A DNA stretch of 64,000 nucleotides from Collybia mongolica (taxonomy: Eukaryota; Basidiomycota; Agaricomycetes; Agaricales; Clitocybaceae). This document shows positions 1 through 10,452 of the stretch, one piece after another; within the stretch, counting starts at the first letter, position 1; every line of letters begins with the position of its first letter. The stretch covers positions 1,426,001-1,490,000 of the forward strand of contig JAAXNY010000009.1 of the NCBI GenBank assembly GCA_013420905.1. Direction: 5' to 3'. Under the pieces are notes generated by a model. It saw only the letters and a program-made list of their open reading frames with translations, searched no databases and had not been told where the DNA came from. The translations under genes and the position numbers were made by a program.

Positions 1-1362
1 TACCTGCCCTAATAAAGTACTCATTTGTGCTTGTAAGGCTACTATGTCAGGATTCGGCGCGCTCTTTGCCGTAGGATTATAGTTATTATTTATATATTCC
101 TGTTTCTGCATCTGAGGCGGTACTGGCAACGCAGTTTGCGCGCTCTGTTGTCCTAACATTTGTTGCGCTTGAAATTGTGCCATTTGTGCCATTATGGCTT
201 TCAAGGTTCCAATGTCGTTACTATTGTCTACTGCATTATGTGACTGCATAACAGACAATACTCCTGGAGCGGGTCCTTCCGTGACATCTCCGTAATAAAG
301 GGCCACTACCTTCTTTGAATGGAAGTGTTCCACTTTATCTTTCAATGATACCGTTTCTGGTTCTCTTGGGATATATGATCCGTCTGGTAAGCATACTCCT
401 CCATTTGTGTTGGTTTTTATTTTCCCTTCCTCAAAATGTTTCTGTTTCTCGGGACAGGCCATTATGAAGTGTCCAGGTGTAAAACAGTAGTGACATTTAT
501 ACGCATTTGGTCTTTGCGGTTGTCCTTCTTTAGGCTTTCCGTACTGATTCTGATACTGATGCTGCTGGGGTGCGCTATTCGCGGCATGGTTCTGAACAGT
601 TGCTTGTTGAAGCGCTTTCATTACATCCTCAAATCCACTCCTCGTATTCTTCTCATTTACTTGGAGACGGTCTAACAAATTAACTATTTGTTGTTTTATT
701 TCATCCATCTCTACTTTGATTTTGGGCGCTGCTGTTGCTGTTACGGACGTTATAAACGATCTATTTGTGTCTGGAATATTCATGTTGGCTACACCTTCAG
801 AAATGCTGATTGCAGTTGCTATAACTTCCTCCAGATCATACTGATCCCCTTTTCGTCGCGCGAGCGTGGCAGCTTCGGCAATAGTATTAGGATCTGCTTG
901 GTTGTTTGTAGCAACGGCTTGTCCTGCCTGTGTAGCATTAGACTGATTATTCCCTAGCAGGGTTAGCCTTCCTTGTACTTGGGATCTGAAGACTTTGTCT
1001 AGACATCCCAAGAACTTGGTAACTAATTCTCGGTTAGAGATAATTGGTGGCCTAACTCCCAAGAGTTTAATAGATTCTGCTTTGAATTCACGCTTCAGCT
1101 TTTTCAGCGCGGCTTCATCGGTTACTCCAATATGTGGGTTGGCGCGACACACTGCGTCTAACTTGGCTACTGATCCTTCTACTTGATCGAGTGCTTCCGG
1201 ATAACTAGAGATCAACTCTGTCTTGAAATCCGTCCAAGTGCCTGTCTTATAGTGGTCTAATGCCCTCCACTCATTCTCTGATTGTAGGTCTGCGTATTTT
1301 CCTAACATTAACTTCTTTTCTTCATCATTTGTAATGTTACACTCCTTCCATAGGACCTCCAT
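1..1362 (-). CDS. Gag protein of gypsy copy 1 (partial, C-terminal end outside window)
   Basis: The minus-strand frame is open from about 1455 down to base 1, with a first in-frame ATG at 1362. It encodes the structural protein that packages retrotransposon RNA in cytoplasmic particles. The N-terminal part has the gypsy Gag flavour, with a stretch reading APVFKGKEPTGLIRFLERME just upstream of and including the first ATG. This implies that translation starts further upstream, perhaps through an intron or a lost start. A Gln/Asn-rich linker precedes a CCHC zinc knuckle (C-X2-C-X4-H-X4-C) at 495-454, reading CHYCFTPGHFIMAC. An acidic and then Gln-rich tail follows. No stop is seen, so a Gag-Pol fusion to the left of the window is possible. 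Confidence 0.85.
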   Translation of the reverse strand, partial: MEVLWKECNITNDEEKKLMLGKYADLQSENEWRALDHYKTGTWTDFKTELISSYPEALDQVEGSVAKLDAVCRANPHIGVTDEAALKKLKREFKAESIKLLGVRPPIISNRELVTKFLGCLDKVFRSQVQGRLTLLGNNQSNATQAGQAVATNNQADPNTIAEAATLARRKGDQYDLEEVIATAISISEGVANMNIPDTNRSFITSVTATAAPKIKVEMDEIKQQIVNLLDRLQVNEKNTRSGFEDVMKALQQATVQNHAANSAPQQHQYQNQYGKPKEGQPQRPNAYKCHYCFTPGHFIMACPEKQKHFEEGKIKTNTNGGVCLPDGSYIPREPETVSLKDKVEHFHSKKVVALYYGDVTEGPAPGVLSVMQSHNAVDNSNDIGTLKAIMAQMAQFQAQQMLGQQSAQTALPVPPQMQKQEYINNNYNPTAKSAPNPDIVALQAQMSTLLGQV

Positions 1363-1494
1363 TCGCTCCAGAAACCGGATTAAACCCGTGGGCTCTTTTC
1401 CTTTGAATACTGGTGCATCACGGACGCAGACTAAAATTGATGCAGGAGTCTATGAGAGATCCAATTCATCATATAGGTCTAGATGGTTTACCGT

Positions 1495-2710
1495 TGTAAG
1501 GGGGCTCCTGGGCTATAAGTGCGCTGATGCTATGAAATGTAATCCCTTACACACACACACCAAACCTAACAATCAACACACGAACAGTAGGAATCGCCTG
1601 TTTTGAGTTCGGGTTCAAGTGCTTAGAAGCACTAAGCTTTGAATAGTACTAGCCAAAGCCCTTTCCAATGATCTCTCAATGGGTTCGATTTAGACAAAAG
1701 CTTCAACACAGGTTCAAAAACCTGCTAGGTATATTTATAATATCTCTCGATCCAATAGACTGAGTACCAAGTGTACGTTCAATTATTAGTGATCCCAAGC
1801 GGATCTATAAGTCCAAGCGACTTATCAAACAATACAGTGCCAAGTGCACTAAGGCCAAGTGCCTAGTAATTCCAACGGACAATACGGTACTAAGTTCCAA
1901 GTGAACTAAGTTTCTTTAATTCTGTGGTTCTCCAATCAATTCCAATCAAGACACGTTGAAGCAATCTGATCCTTAATTCGGGCACGCAATAGTGTTTTAA
2001 CAAATGTGATTTGTATACTCTATAGTCGCGCGAAGTGGGGGCAAGATTCCTTGCCTTAGCGCTACTTATCTACAGTCTATTTATAGTGTACAAACTAAAT
2101 ATCATACGGAATTGTAAATTTTACACGGAACCGCGCTCCCGCACACCAAGGATCTGTATTCAATGCTGATGCGTCCTCTACAACTTGGTGTGCGCGCCAT
2201 GCGTGCCACTTATGCCGTTTACTGGTTACTTATCAAATATTGAAAGAGCTGGCTAAACTCTTATCAAGTCATGACCGCGCGCTCCGTTATTTAAAACAGC
2301 GCAGCACTGTCATTTACTCCTCCTGATTGTCCCGGTTGCTATTCACGGGGTCCCGTCGCTTCTGGTAGTTAACACCAAGTACCCCTGACTAGGATCGGGT
2401 TGTGCAAGTCCCAAATTTACAATTACTTCTCCTAATAATGATGATCCCCGGACTAATGATATCATACTACAACGGTTACTTATGAACTAAGACACCGAGG
2501 TTGTAACCGGGCATGGTGAATAGGACTAATAATAGACTGTACTCATAGTCCTCTGTACTGATAGTGTATTATCCATTAGACTAGTTCACTCTGATTAGCC
2601 GTCTTGGAGCTCGACTCTAATCCTTTATTACCGTTTACTTGGTTATTAGAAATGATACTAATAGCCTTACTTGTCGACTTTACAAGTGCAAACAATTTCG
2701 GGCCCTATCA
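1495..2710 (-). repeat. Gypsy 5' LTR, copy A (1,216 bases)
   Basis: On the minus strand it begins TGATAGGG (2710) and ends CTTACA (1495), the usual TG...CA. It is a near-identical inverted copy of 10453-11668 and has the same length, 1,216 bases. A TATA-like TATAAATA lies at 2085-2078 in minus orientation, about half way in, and probably marks the start of the retroelement transcript. The flank contains many short direct motifs of the type CACTTGG. The few differences from copy B suggest a young insertion. No tRNA primer site of the common TGG type follows the inner end. Confidence 0.92.
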
Positions 2711-5700
2711 CCATATTAAAGAAAGGCCCAGGAAAGAAGCTTAGAATTGTACATAGTCTAGAACCGCTGAATGCAGTCACAATAGCGCACTCGGGCTTAC
2801 CACCCGCTACCGAAGAACTAGCAGAACACTTCGCAGGGCGCGCTTGTGGCGGAATGATGGATCTATATGTAGGATACGATGAGAGGCCTTTAGCAGAAGC
2901 CTCGCGCGATCTAACCACATTCCAAACACCGTTTGGCGCGCTGAGACTAGTAACACTCCCTATGGGATGGACGAATTCGGTTCCAATATTTCATGATGAT
3001 GTCACATACATCCTACAGGATGAGGTACCACATGTCACAATACCCTACATTGATGATGTACCCGTGCGCGGTCCAGCAATGCGCTACGAACTGCCGGATG
3101 GAACAGAAGAAGAGCTACCTGGTGCTCCAGGTGTTAGGCGCTTCTTCTGGGAACATATGCAAAATGTAAATCGCGTCATACAGAGAATGAAGTATTCTGG
3201 AGGAACGTTTTCAGGATATAAGTCTATGTTATGCGCAAGTGAAATTCTAGTGGTAGGACATAGATGTACCTATGAAGGACGAAAACCTACTACAGATAGA
3301 ATCGGTGTAGTTGAAAGATGGGGACCATGCAAAGATGTCAGTGAAGTACGCGCTTACATGGGAACTATTGGTGTATGCAGGAATTTCATTAAGGACTTTG
3401 CTCGTATAGGCCAACCAATTCAAAAGTTAACTAGAAGTAGTGAACCTTGGATATGGGGGCCTGAGCAAGAAGAAGCGCAGCAGCTATTGTTAGACGCACT
3501 TAAAAATAGCCCCGCGCTCCGTCCAATTAATTACACCTGGAATACGCCAGTGGTATTGTCAGTAGATACGTCATGGAAAGCCGTAGGCTACTATATCTAT
3601 CAGGAAGACCCTGATATACCTGGAAGAAAGCACTATGCTAGATTTGACTCGATAACTCTGAATGAGCGCGAAGCGCGCTTCTCACAACCCAAACAAGAGC
3701 TATTCGGATTGATGAGAGTTCTAATGGCATGTTATTATTGGTTTATTGGAGTACGAAATTTGGTAGTGGAAACAGATGCAAAGTACATTAAGGGGATGTT
3801 ATCAAACCCAAGTCTAGGACCTAATGCAACGGTAAATAGGTGGATTGATAGGATACTTATGTTCCACTTTACTTTGGTTCATAAAGCTGGTAAAGGCTTT
3901 GGCCCAGATGGTCTGTCAAGACAAGACGCGCGGCTAGGGGATCCTGTCTACCTGGACCCAGACAATGGTTACGACGAACCCTCAGGTCCTTTAAGGTTTA
4001 TCAACCCAACAGAAGGATTGGATGACCCTTTGAAGCTGTCAGATTTTAAAGAGGAGATCGACACGCGCAGTGGATATTTATTCCAACTTGCGAAGGAAAT
4101 CTCTGATTTTGAAGTTGAAGTAAACAATGCCTGGGCTGGTGAAGCAGCATTTATTGGAGAAGTAAAACAGCACTTAGGTTTAGGACGGTTCGGTATTCAA
4201 AGAGAAGCTTATCTAAAGCAACTTGTAAATACTACTGTCATACCCAATGAAAAGTTTAAATATGACCCTAATGTAAGGGAAGTATATGACAAGTCTAAAC
4301 AAACACCTACGGTGCAGGAACAGGATAAAAACCTACCTTTAATAAAAGAATGGTTAAAAAGACCACAAAAGAGACCAAAAGGAATGACAGATCGCGCCTA
4401 CCTAAAGTTTGCGAGGCAGGCATCTAATTTCTTTTTGGATCCAGAAGGCAGGATGTATAGGAAAAATATCGATAGCGCGCACCAGCTTGTTGTTGATAAA
4501 AATCACCGAACATATATGATGAAGGCGTCTCACGATTCTGTTGGACATAGGGGTTTCTATGCAACAAAATCCTTAATAGATAAAAGATTTTGGTGGCCAG
4601 AAATGGAACGCGATGTATCATGGTATGTGAAGTCATGTCACATCTGTCAGACAAGGCTCTTAACTTTGTTGAGAATCCCTCCTGTCATAACCCACACACC
4701 GTCTATATTCCAAGTATTGCATGCGGACACCATGTATATGAGCCCATCGTCTAACGGTTATAAATACATTGTCCAAGGAAGATGTGCGCTGTCTTCGTGG
4801 ATGGAAGGCGCGCCCCTCAAATCTGAGGATGGCAAGACCTTGGGAAGGTGGCTGTTCAAAGAAGTAATTTGTAGATGGGGTTCCCTAATGGAAATTGTAA
4901 CGGATAATGGTCCTGCCTTTGTCGCAGCCAAAGTGCGGCTGGAATCCAAGTATGGTATTACAGGAATAAGTATATCACCATACAATTCCAAAGGAACTGG
5001 GATCGCCGAGCGCACACATTGGGATGTGTGTCAAGCTGTCTTCAAAGCTACAGGTGGTGATGTAAAGAAGTGGTACTACTTCTTCCACCATGTAATGTGG
5101 GCTGACAGGATTACTATACGGAAAGGGACGGGTTGCTCCCCCTATTTTATGATTACGGGCGCGCACCCAACCTTACCGTTAGATATTATTGAAGCCACTT
5201 GGTTAGTAAAGTTACCAGGAAAAATATTGACTACAGAGGAACTCATTGGGTTTAGAGCGCAGGCTCTAGCTAAGCACGTCCAGCATGTGGCCAATATGAG
5301 GAAACGTATCAATATAGAAAAACGAAGGAGACTATTACAGTATGAGAAGGATCACAGCGCAACCATCAGAGACTATGATTTCAAACCAGGAAGTTTAGTA
5401 CTAGTTAGAAATACCGAGGTCGAAAGTTCGCTCGATAAAAAGCTGAAGCCACGGTACCTGGGACCAATGATAGTCCTGAGACGAAACCGCGGGGGAGCCT
5501 ATATTGTTTGCGAAATGGATGGATCGGTGTGGCAACATAAAGTGGGGGCGTTTAGGGTTATTCCCTATTTTGCTAGGAGTACAATTGAACTGCCGGATAA
5601 TCTGCAAGATCTAATAGACATCTCTAGCGAAACACTAAATGCTTTAGTGGAATCGAAAGATCCCGCTAATAGGCAAGTTTACAAGGAGCGTGACTATACT

Positions 5701-5820
5701 TTTGACAGAGTCCAATTGGATCAGTCTGATTCAGAGTCAAGCTCTAGTGAGAACACTGAGGAGGGGATAGCGCTGGCGCTACCACAAACTACTATGTCAC
5801 ACCAGAAGTTGCATAGGTGA
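2671..5820 (+). CDS. Gypsy Pol polyprotein fragment: reverse transcriptase, RNase H, integrase
   Basis: This 1,049-codon frame has no stop. The first 13 codons are read from the antisense strand of LTR copy A and are not part of Pol; the real Pol sequence starts at 2711, inside the RT fingers. The RT palm holds the catalytic YIDD at residues 126-129 and a leading LPMGW motif near 96. RNase H follows, with an aspartate at about 299 ([10 protein letters not shown]) and a downstream ETDAKY. The integrase has an HHCC zinc region ending in C656 and C659, a catalytic triad D686, D745, E780 (D-X34-E between the last two), and a basic, SH3-like C-terminal part. The Ser-rich acidic tail ends at TGA 5818-5820. 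Protease and the N-terminal RT are absent, so the fragment is unlikely to support transposition alone, although every visible catalytic residue is kept. Confidence 0.93.
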   Translation: MSTLQVQTISGPITILKKGPGKKLRIVHSLEPLNAVTIAHSGLPPATEELAEHFAGRACGGMMDLYVGYDERPLAEASRDLTTFQTPFGALRLVTLPMGWTNSVPIFHDDVTYILQDEVPHVTIPYIDDVPVRGPAMRYELPDGTEEELPGAPGVRRFFWEHMQNVNRVIQRMKYSGGTFSGYKSMLCASEILVVGHRCTYEGRKPTTDRIGVVERWGPCKDVSEVRAYMGTIGVCRNFIKDFARIGQPIQKLTRSSEPWIWGPEQEEAQQLLLDALKNSPALRPINYTWNTPVVLSVDTSWKAVGYYIYQEDPDIPGRKHYARFDSITLNEREARFSQPKQELFGLMRVLMACYYWFIGVRNLVVETDAKYIKGMLSNPSLGPNATVNRWIDRILMFHFTLVHKAGKGFGPDGLSRQDARLGDPVYLDPDNGYDEPSGPLRFINPTEGLDDPLKLSDFKEEIDTRSGYLFQLAKEISDFEVEVNNAWAGEAAFIGEVKQHLGLGRFGIQREAYLKQLVNTTVIPNEKFKYDPNVREVYDKSKQTPTVQEQDKNLPLIKEWLKRPQKRPKGMTDRAYLKFARQASNFFLDPEGRMYRKNIDSAHQLVVDKNHRTYMMKASHDSVGHRGFYATKSLIDKRFWWPEMERDVSWYVKSCHICQTRLLTLLRIPPVITHTPSIFQVLHADTMYMSPSSNGYKYIVQGRCALSSWMEGAPLKSEDGKTLGRWLFKEVICRWGSLMEIVTDNGPAFVAAKVRLESKYGITGISISPYNSKGTGIAERTHWDVCQAVFKATGGDVKKWYYFFHHVMWADRITIRKGTGCSPYFMITGAHPTLPLDIIEATWLVKLPGKILTTEELIGFRAQALAKHVQHVANMRKRINIEKRRRLLQYEKDHSATIRDYDFKPGSLVLVRNTEVESSLDKKLKPRYLGPMIVLRRNRGGAYIVCEMDGSVWQHKVGAFRVIPYFARSTIELPDNLQDLIDISSETLNALVESKDPANRQVYKERDYTFDRVQLDQSDSESSSSENTEEGIALALPQTTMSHQKLHR

Positions 5821-5966
5821 TAAATCAGTATGGAAACAGAAGCAGTAAAGACAGTATAAGCAACGAAGCTAAGTAGTAAGGACAGTGTTAAGCCAAGTAA
5901 AGACAGTAATACAAAGGAGCATGGGGAGGGACACCATAACTAAGGAGGAAGTTAATTGGACTACCC
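5821..5966. other. Short spacer between pol and the antisense gene 3' ends
   Basis: The plus-strand pol and the minus-strand gene converge here with 146 bases between stop codons. The spacer is purine-rich, with repeats of AAAGACAGTAA/AAGCA type words. No coding signal was seen. Transcripts from the two sides may overlap. Confidence 0.5.
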
Positions 5967-7352
5967 TCAAGCAGATATGAAGTCGTCTTCAACCTCGGGC
6001 AAGGGCACGTCAGCCGGAGCTACCTCCTCCTTATCATTGTCATCCTGGCCATGGACTTCCGTAGCGCTCGCAGTGGCAGCCTCGTCAGAGCCTCCCTCCA
6101 GAGCAGCCTCATTCATTAGACCGTTGAGGCGAGTAACCTCGTCCATAGTAGCATCATGACACTTCAATAAGAAGGACACTGTATGACTGATCTCCTCCAA
6201 CTCAGCGCGGTAGTTTAAAAGCATCCTACCGAGGGCTTGCTTGGTGTGCGACATGGGATCGCCCGCGTCTGCAATCAAGCGCGCCCGCGCTAAGACTACA
6301 TCGTGCTCCTTGGAGGGATGGAAGTCAATAAAGACACGAGTATCTGATGCACAGTCGGTATAAATTTAGAACCATCTATTATTAGAAAATGTACCCTCAG
6401 CAGATGCCTTTGGATCTTCATCCGGGGTGTCCTGCCTCGTACGCTTTTTGGGATGAAGAGTGCTGCCGCGATTGAGCTCGGAACGCTTACCGTCCTGTAG
6501 GAATAAGAAACAAAGTAATAGACAGAGCAAAAACAAGAATGGGTACCTTGATGGCAGCCTTTTCAGCCTTAGTCCTTTTGACACAGGGAACCTTAATGTT
6601 CTCCTTCTCCTTGCGACTACGGGTGATTGGTCCTTCACTAAGGAGACGACTAGTCACTGGTCCAGAGACAGCAGCACTAGCCGTAGCGCCGGAATCAATG
6701 ACCATATTCTTGAGTAAAGAAGAGACGCCATTGAGTATGTCGTGCACTGACAGCGCGGTAGCTAAAAAGAAACATACCGAGTCAGTACCAGACATTTCAA
6801 TGTCACTGTCATATTCACCGCCAGCAATGACCTCGCCTGGAATAGTGGTACCATCTGCATCACCACCAGTAGCAGGGACCTAGTACCAGAAAACCATGGT
6901 TTAAAGAACAGTACAGTACAAGATGAGGTAAAAAAAAAGCACGCACCGCGATTTGAGACAGGTGCTCAGTGCGGACCTTTTCACGGTGACGGTGAATAGC
7001 GGCAGTAAGAGTCACAATGTTACAGTAAACAGGCTCTTGAAGTAACTCGGGGTATACATGTTGTAGTCCCTGGAATGCCTTACGGATGCCAAAGATAACA
7101 TTCTGCCAGGACCGCTCCATCAAAACCAATTTGGACTCAGTCAGGAGTAGCTGTAAATTGTAAAAGTTGGTTACAAAAACAGCATTTTAAAAGTTTAATT
7201 GGTAAAAAGTGTACCGCGGTTTCGCCTAACTTCTGGACGCTGACCCTTTGTTCAACAAGGGTGTCCATCGATAAACGAGCTTGAAAGGTGTTCCACTGAG
7301 CTTGGACCATCTTGAAGTTCTCGATGTCTTGATAGTTGGGGGGGCTAGTCAT
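5967..7352 (-). CDS. Antisense accessory gene AS2 inside the gypsy element (spliced, unknown function)
   Basis: Minus-strand gene, with about five exons joined by short GT...AG introns; all joins keep frame. Exon 1 is about 7352-7215 (starts MTSPPNYQDIENFKM). Exon 2 starts at 7150 and contains MERSWQNVIFGIRKAFQG. Exon 3 begins near 6880. The last exon begins near 6315 and ends EVEDDFISA and a stop at 5967. The middle exon is rich in Lys and Arg (SRKEKENIKVPCVKRTKAEK) and looks like a nuclear localisation region; the C-terminus is acidic. The family was not recognised. The gene lies wholly between pol and the 3' LTR, opposite in direction to the element. Because its introns are on the antisense strand, they would not be removed from the genomic RNA and can persist through retrotransposition. 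The start could be the upstream ATG at 7439. Confidence 0.6.
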
Positions 7353-7439
7353 AATGATGCAGAGGAAATTGGTTCTTCGAACCAGAACGTTGTAAAGAGA
7401 GTATAATAGAGTCGGGTGATGTCTTTGGACAAAAAGCAC

Positions 7440-8039
7440 AGCCAGTGCCCTTTTTATACCTCTACGACTAGAGAAGTGCTACCCAAGCTCTCATTCGTTG
7501 CGCGCGTTCTACCCCCAGAAAAATCTATACATTTCAACTGAACAGGTCCGAGACGCGTGCCTAATTGAAATGCTGGGCCCAATTGAAAAAGGAGCTCCAT
7601 AAAAATTCATGTGGAGCGCGGCAATGTCCGCATGACAACTGGGACAGTTGTTGTCAGTGTTGAGGGGGAGATGGGTATAAGCAAAATCGATTTGGAAAAA
7701 CCTACCAAGGTTACAAGGATTGAAATAGATTGTCTATAAAAAGTCAGTGATTGCGCCACGGTCTTAATGATCGAGAGAATTGCACCAGAATTAAACCGTA
7801 CTATTTATAACTTAAGTAGCCAGGGCAAGGGCGGAAGCTTTCTTATGAAGACAATAGAACAACGGTCAAACCAATTGTATTGTTTATAGTCCGAGGGACT
7901 GTATGTAAGACAAGTGTGGACTTCAATTAATAAAATTGAAGCCCAACGAAAGGCAGGGGAATAAGTAGTATGTTAGGGCACTAGGGCCCGGGAAAACACA
8001 GACAGGTAAAAAACGTAGATGGGGGGGGGCACAGCGCGG
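7440..8039. other. Spacer between antisense genes AS2 and AS1
   Basis: About 600 bases separate the AS2 start (plus strand right side) from the AS1 stop. No coding pattern was seen. Since both genes run leftward, this segment should hold the AS1 terminator and the AS2 promoter. A GC-rich, CpG-containing part lies around 7490-7640. A G-run is present at 8021-8029. Confidence 0.4.
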
Positions 8040-10002
8040 CTACTCCTCCTCGCTGTCAGGCACGGACGAAGAGGAACTTGACGACGAAGAACCGTCATCA
8101 ACCTCTGCTTCTTCCTCCAAGGGCAGCCAAGGGAGATTCTGGAAATCTGCGTAGAAGAGGAGAGCACTCTCCGTGGCTGGTGTAGTCAGCAAGAGGTTTT
8201 GAAGGCCCTCCAGGCCTTCCTCCTTGTACAACCTACCGATGGTGCCAACTATGCATGCCAACAAGGAGTTGCGCATTTCAAGCGCGCGGTTAGCGGCCTG
8301 AATGACCTCCGCGGCAAGAGTGTCCGCGTTGCCTAGCTGAGCATAGGCTTCAGCAACCGCTAGTAGAATAAGTAAAATCATTAGTAAACAAAAAGACAGA
8401 AAGAAAATGGCTTACTAGAAATGCCCGCACCAAGCATAGGCCCCAGATCCTCACGAAGCCTAGCGCGCTTCTGGGGAGCGAGACTGAAGCTGCACTTCCC
8501 CTTCTTGGCAGTGGCGCATTCAATGCACGGTTTACCCCAACCGTTGAAGGAGCACTCAATGTCGCCGCGGGTGGCGCACATCGTGCAAGGATAGCCCACC
8601 TAGTAAGAATGATCAGTAACAAGAAATAAAAGAGTAATAAACATACGGTAGAGCGCCGAGGCGCAAGGTCAGCCAGCAGGGAGGTAATAGGGGATTGTAG
8701 CGGCGTCAGCTCCCGGTTGGGAACCAGCGCGTGCTTGCAGTGTGTTGCCTGAACCCTATCCCTAGAACGAGTGGTCTTACGTGACTGACGAGGAGAAGGG
8801 GCCGCGGGAGATAACAACTCCGCGAATCCCTCTTGAGCCAACTGGCGTGCGATCTCTTCATTAAAGAGCCAAAGCTCGGGGACCTCAACCTTAACCGGCG
8901 GCTGCCCAGAGGACTAAGGAGATAAAAATGAGTAAAAGTAAATGAGTTCAAAAGAGAAAAGAGACATATGGGACCTGCTTCCGAGGGACGCAGCGCGGCA
9001 TCACTGCCAGCCCCCTGGGCGCACGACATGTCGGACTAGAATTTTGAAATCAAGTCAGGAATAATGTGAAACCCGTGAAGTAAAGGATGGTATATACCTG
9101 GGGAACTGCGCGGCCTTTGCCCTTGGACCCTGCGTTACGCTTCCGCTTGAGGGGCTATTGAAATAAATCAACCACAGAAGAAAAGTAATAAAAAGCAGTG
9201 ATAGACGAACCGCTGGTACCAAGACCAGGGAGTGCGCCGGCAAGGGCGCGGCAGACCAACTGTCCCGGTACTGATGGTAACGGCGCGGTGCGCCAACCAT
9301 GCGAGGGGGGACAAGGAAAGTATCCTGAAAGATACTTTCACCATTGTCGCGCTCAAAGCGCGACCCCACCTGGTCCAGGACTTGCTCCACAGTGGGAGCC
9401 TGGCCCTAAAGTAAAAGGTAGTCAGCTTGACAAGGGCAGGCAGAGTAAAGAAGTAAACAAGTCATTTACCAGAAGAATGGAATTGTTGCCCAGGTCAGTC
9501 GATATGACTGTACGCCAGGAAGACCACGAAGCCTCACGCGCGTCGACTGGGATGCGCATCACTTGAAGGTGAAGCGCGCGCAGGAGGAGAATAGCTGGAT
9601 ATGGTAGCAAAAAACGCGCGCCACGGACCACGCCAGTGATGGCATCCTGAGACCAGTAAATAAGTAAGTTAGTGAAAGGTTTTAATAAGTAAAAGATGGG
9701 CGTACGATGAGCATGGAGCAGTGATCGACGAAGTCAATCAAGTCGTCGAGGTCAAGGGGGCCCTGATGGTCCATACGGGGCGCGAGCTCCTTGGCCATAA
9801 TAATCCACCCTTGCTCCATGGCGACGAAGACATCGCCCTTGGCATCTTCAAGGAGGTCGGAAAATGAAGGGACCGGCTGGTCCACATAGACCATAGTGGG
9901 GGAACGGCCCTCAGTCGGTAAAATCGTGGCGGAGAGCAAGAGGGACAGCGCAGAAGGCAAGCGCAGGGCATGAGCCATGGCAGAAGTGGGAGTAGAAGAC
10001 AT
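8040..10002 (-). CDS. Antisense accessory gene AS1 with a Zn2Cys6-like cysteine cluster (spliced)
   Basis: Minus-strand gene with about seven exons. Exon 1 is 10002-9706 (MSSTPTSAMAHALRLPSALS...). Exon 2 starts at 9646. A short exon near 9160-9100 encodes a basic stretch, PLKRKRNAGSKGKGR, a likely nuclear signal. The exon around 8600-8420 carries six cysteines spaced C-X2-C-X7-C-X8-C-X2-C-X7-C (starting VGYPCTMCATRGDIEC), close to the fungal Zn2Cys6 binuclear cluster. The last exon ends in a Ser-run and acidic tail (VPDSEEE) at 8040. The joins at 9705/9646, 9478/9405, 8640/8600 and 8415/8340 keep frame. The join between the exons near 8990 and 8915 is off by one base, so this copy may carry a frameshift, or two genes may be present. 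Possible role: DNA-binding regulator or silencing antagonist of the element; this is inference only. Confidence 0.55.
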
Positions 10003-10452
10003 ATTTGTTTAGAGGAGTTGGAGCGTTTGAGCGATGCGAATAGCAAAGAAATTTAGACATGAGCTATAAAGTCCAAATTGTCTAAAACTTAGCAAGGGCG
10101 CGAGCTTTTTAAAACGCACAACCCTGCATTGCGAAGCTCTAAAGGACAAGCAGGGGTACCAATCTCTTGCTGAAGTGTCAGAAACATAACGAGAGAAAGG
10201 TTCAGATGACTGAAATATCTGTAAAGCAATGTCCGAATGTCAAGTACTCTCTCAGGAGATGTATATAACTGTCACAATCCTGATGGGAAGTAAACCTCTG
10301 GGCTTGATCCCAACATCGTGCACCTACCTGTCTAAAAGCGGAACCGTTGTAACCTTGTACTGAAAGATTAGACACGTGCAGACCCGAAGTATTGGACCAA
10401 CATGCCGGCAAAGAGAGACTGAGGACAGTCTACATTTGTGGTATGGGGGAGA
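10003..10452. promoter_or_regulatory. Probable promoter region of AS1, next to the 3' LTR
   Basis: These 450 bases between the AS1 start codon and the 3' LTR show no convincing coding frame. They must contain the AS1 promoter if that gene is transcribed, unless transcription starts inside the LTR on the minus strand. No clear TATA box was identified. Confidence 0.35.

Larger units (their letters stand above)
1..2710 (-). mobile_element. Ty3/gypsy retrotransposon copy 1 (5' LTR and gag, runs off left edge)
   Basis: Read on the minus strand this is a 5' LTR (2710 to 1495) followed by an open gag reading frame that continues past base 1. Its outer end, at base 2710, abuts the pol frame of a second gypsy copy on the opposite strand. 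The simplest reading is that this copy inserted into the reverse transcriptase region of copy 2. The matching rest of the element and its 3' LTR should lie left of the window. A 5-base target duplication cannot be tested because only one side is visible. Confidence 0.85.

Noticed and set aside
2667..2918. 83-codon minus-strand frame at the LTR/pol border
   Set aside because: Shadow of the pol frame.
6760..6780. GTATGTTTCTTTTTAG inside AS2 as an intron
   Set aside because: Only 16 bases, too short to splice, and the frame reads through it without a stop.
5967..10002. The antisense genes as ordinary host genes between two unrelated LTR pieces
   Set aside because: They lie exactly between pol and the 3' LTR of one element; copy number in other elements would decide, but the simplest reading is that they belong to it.
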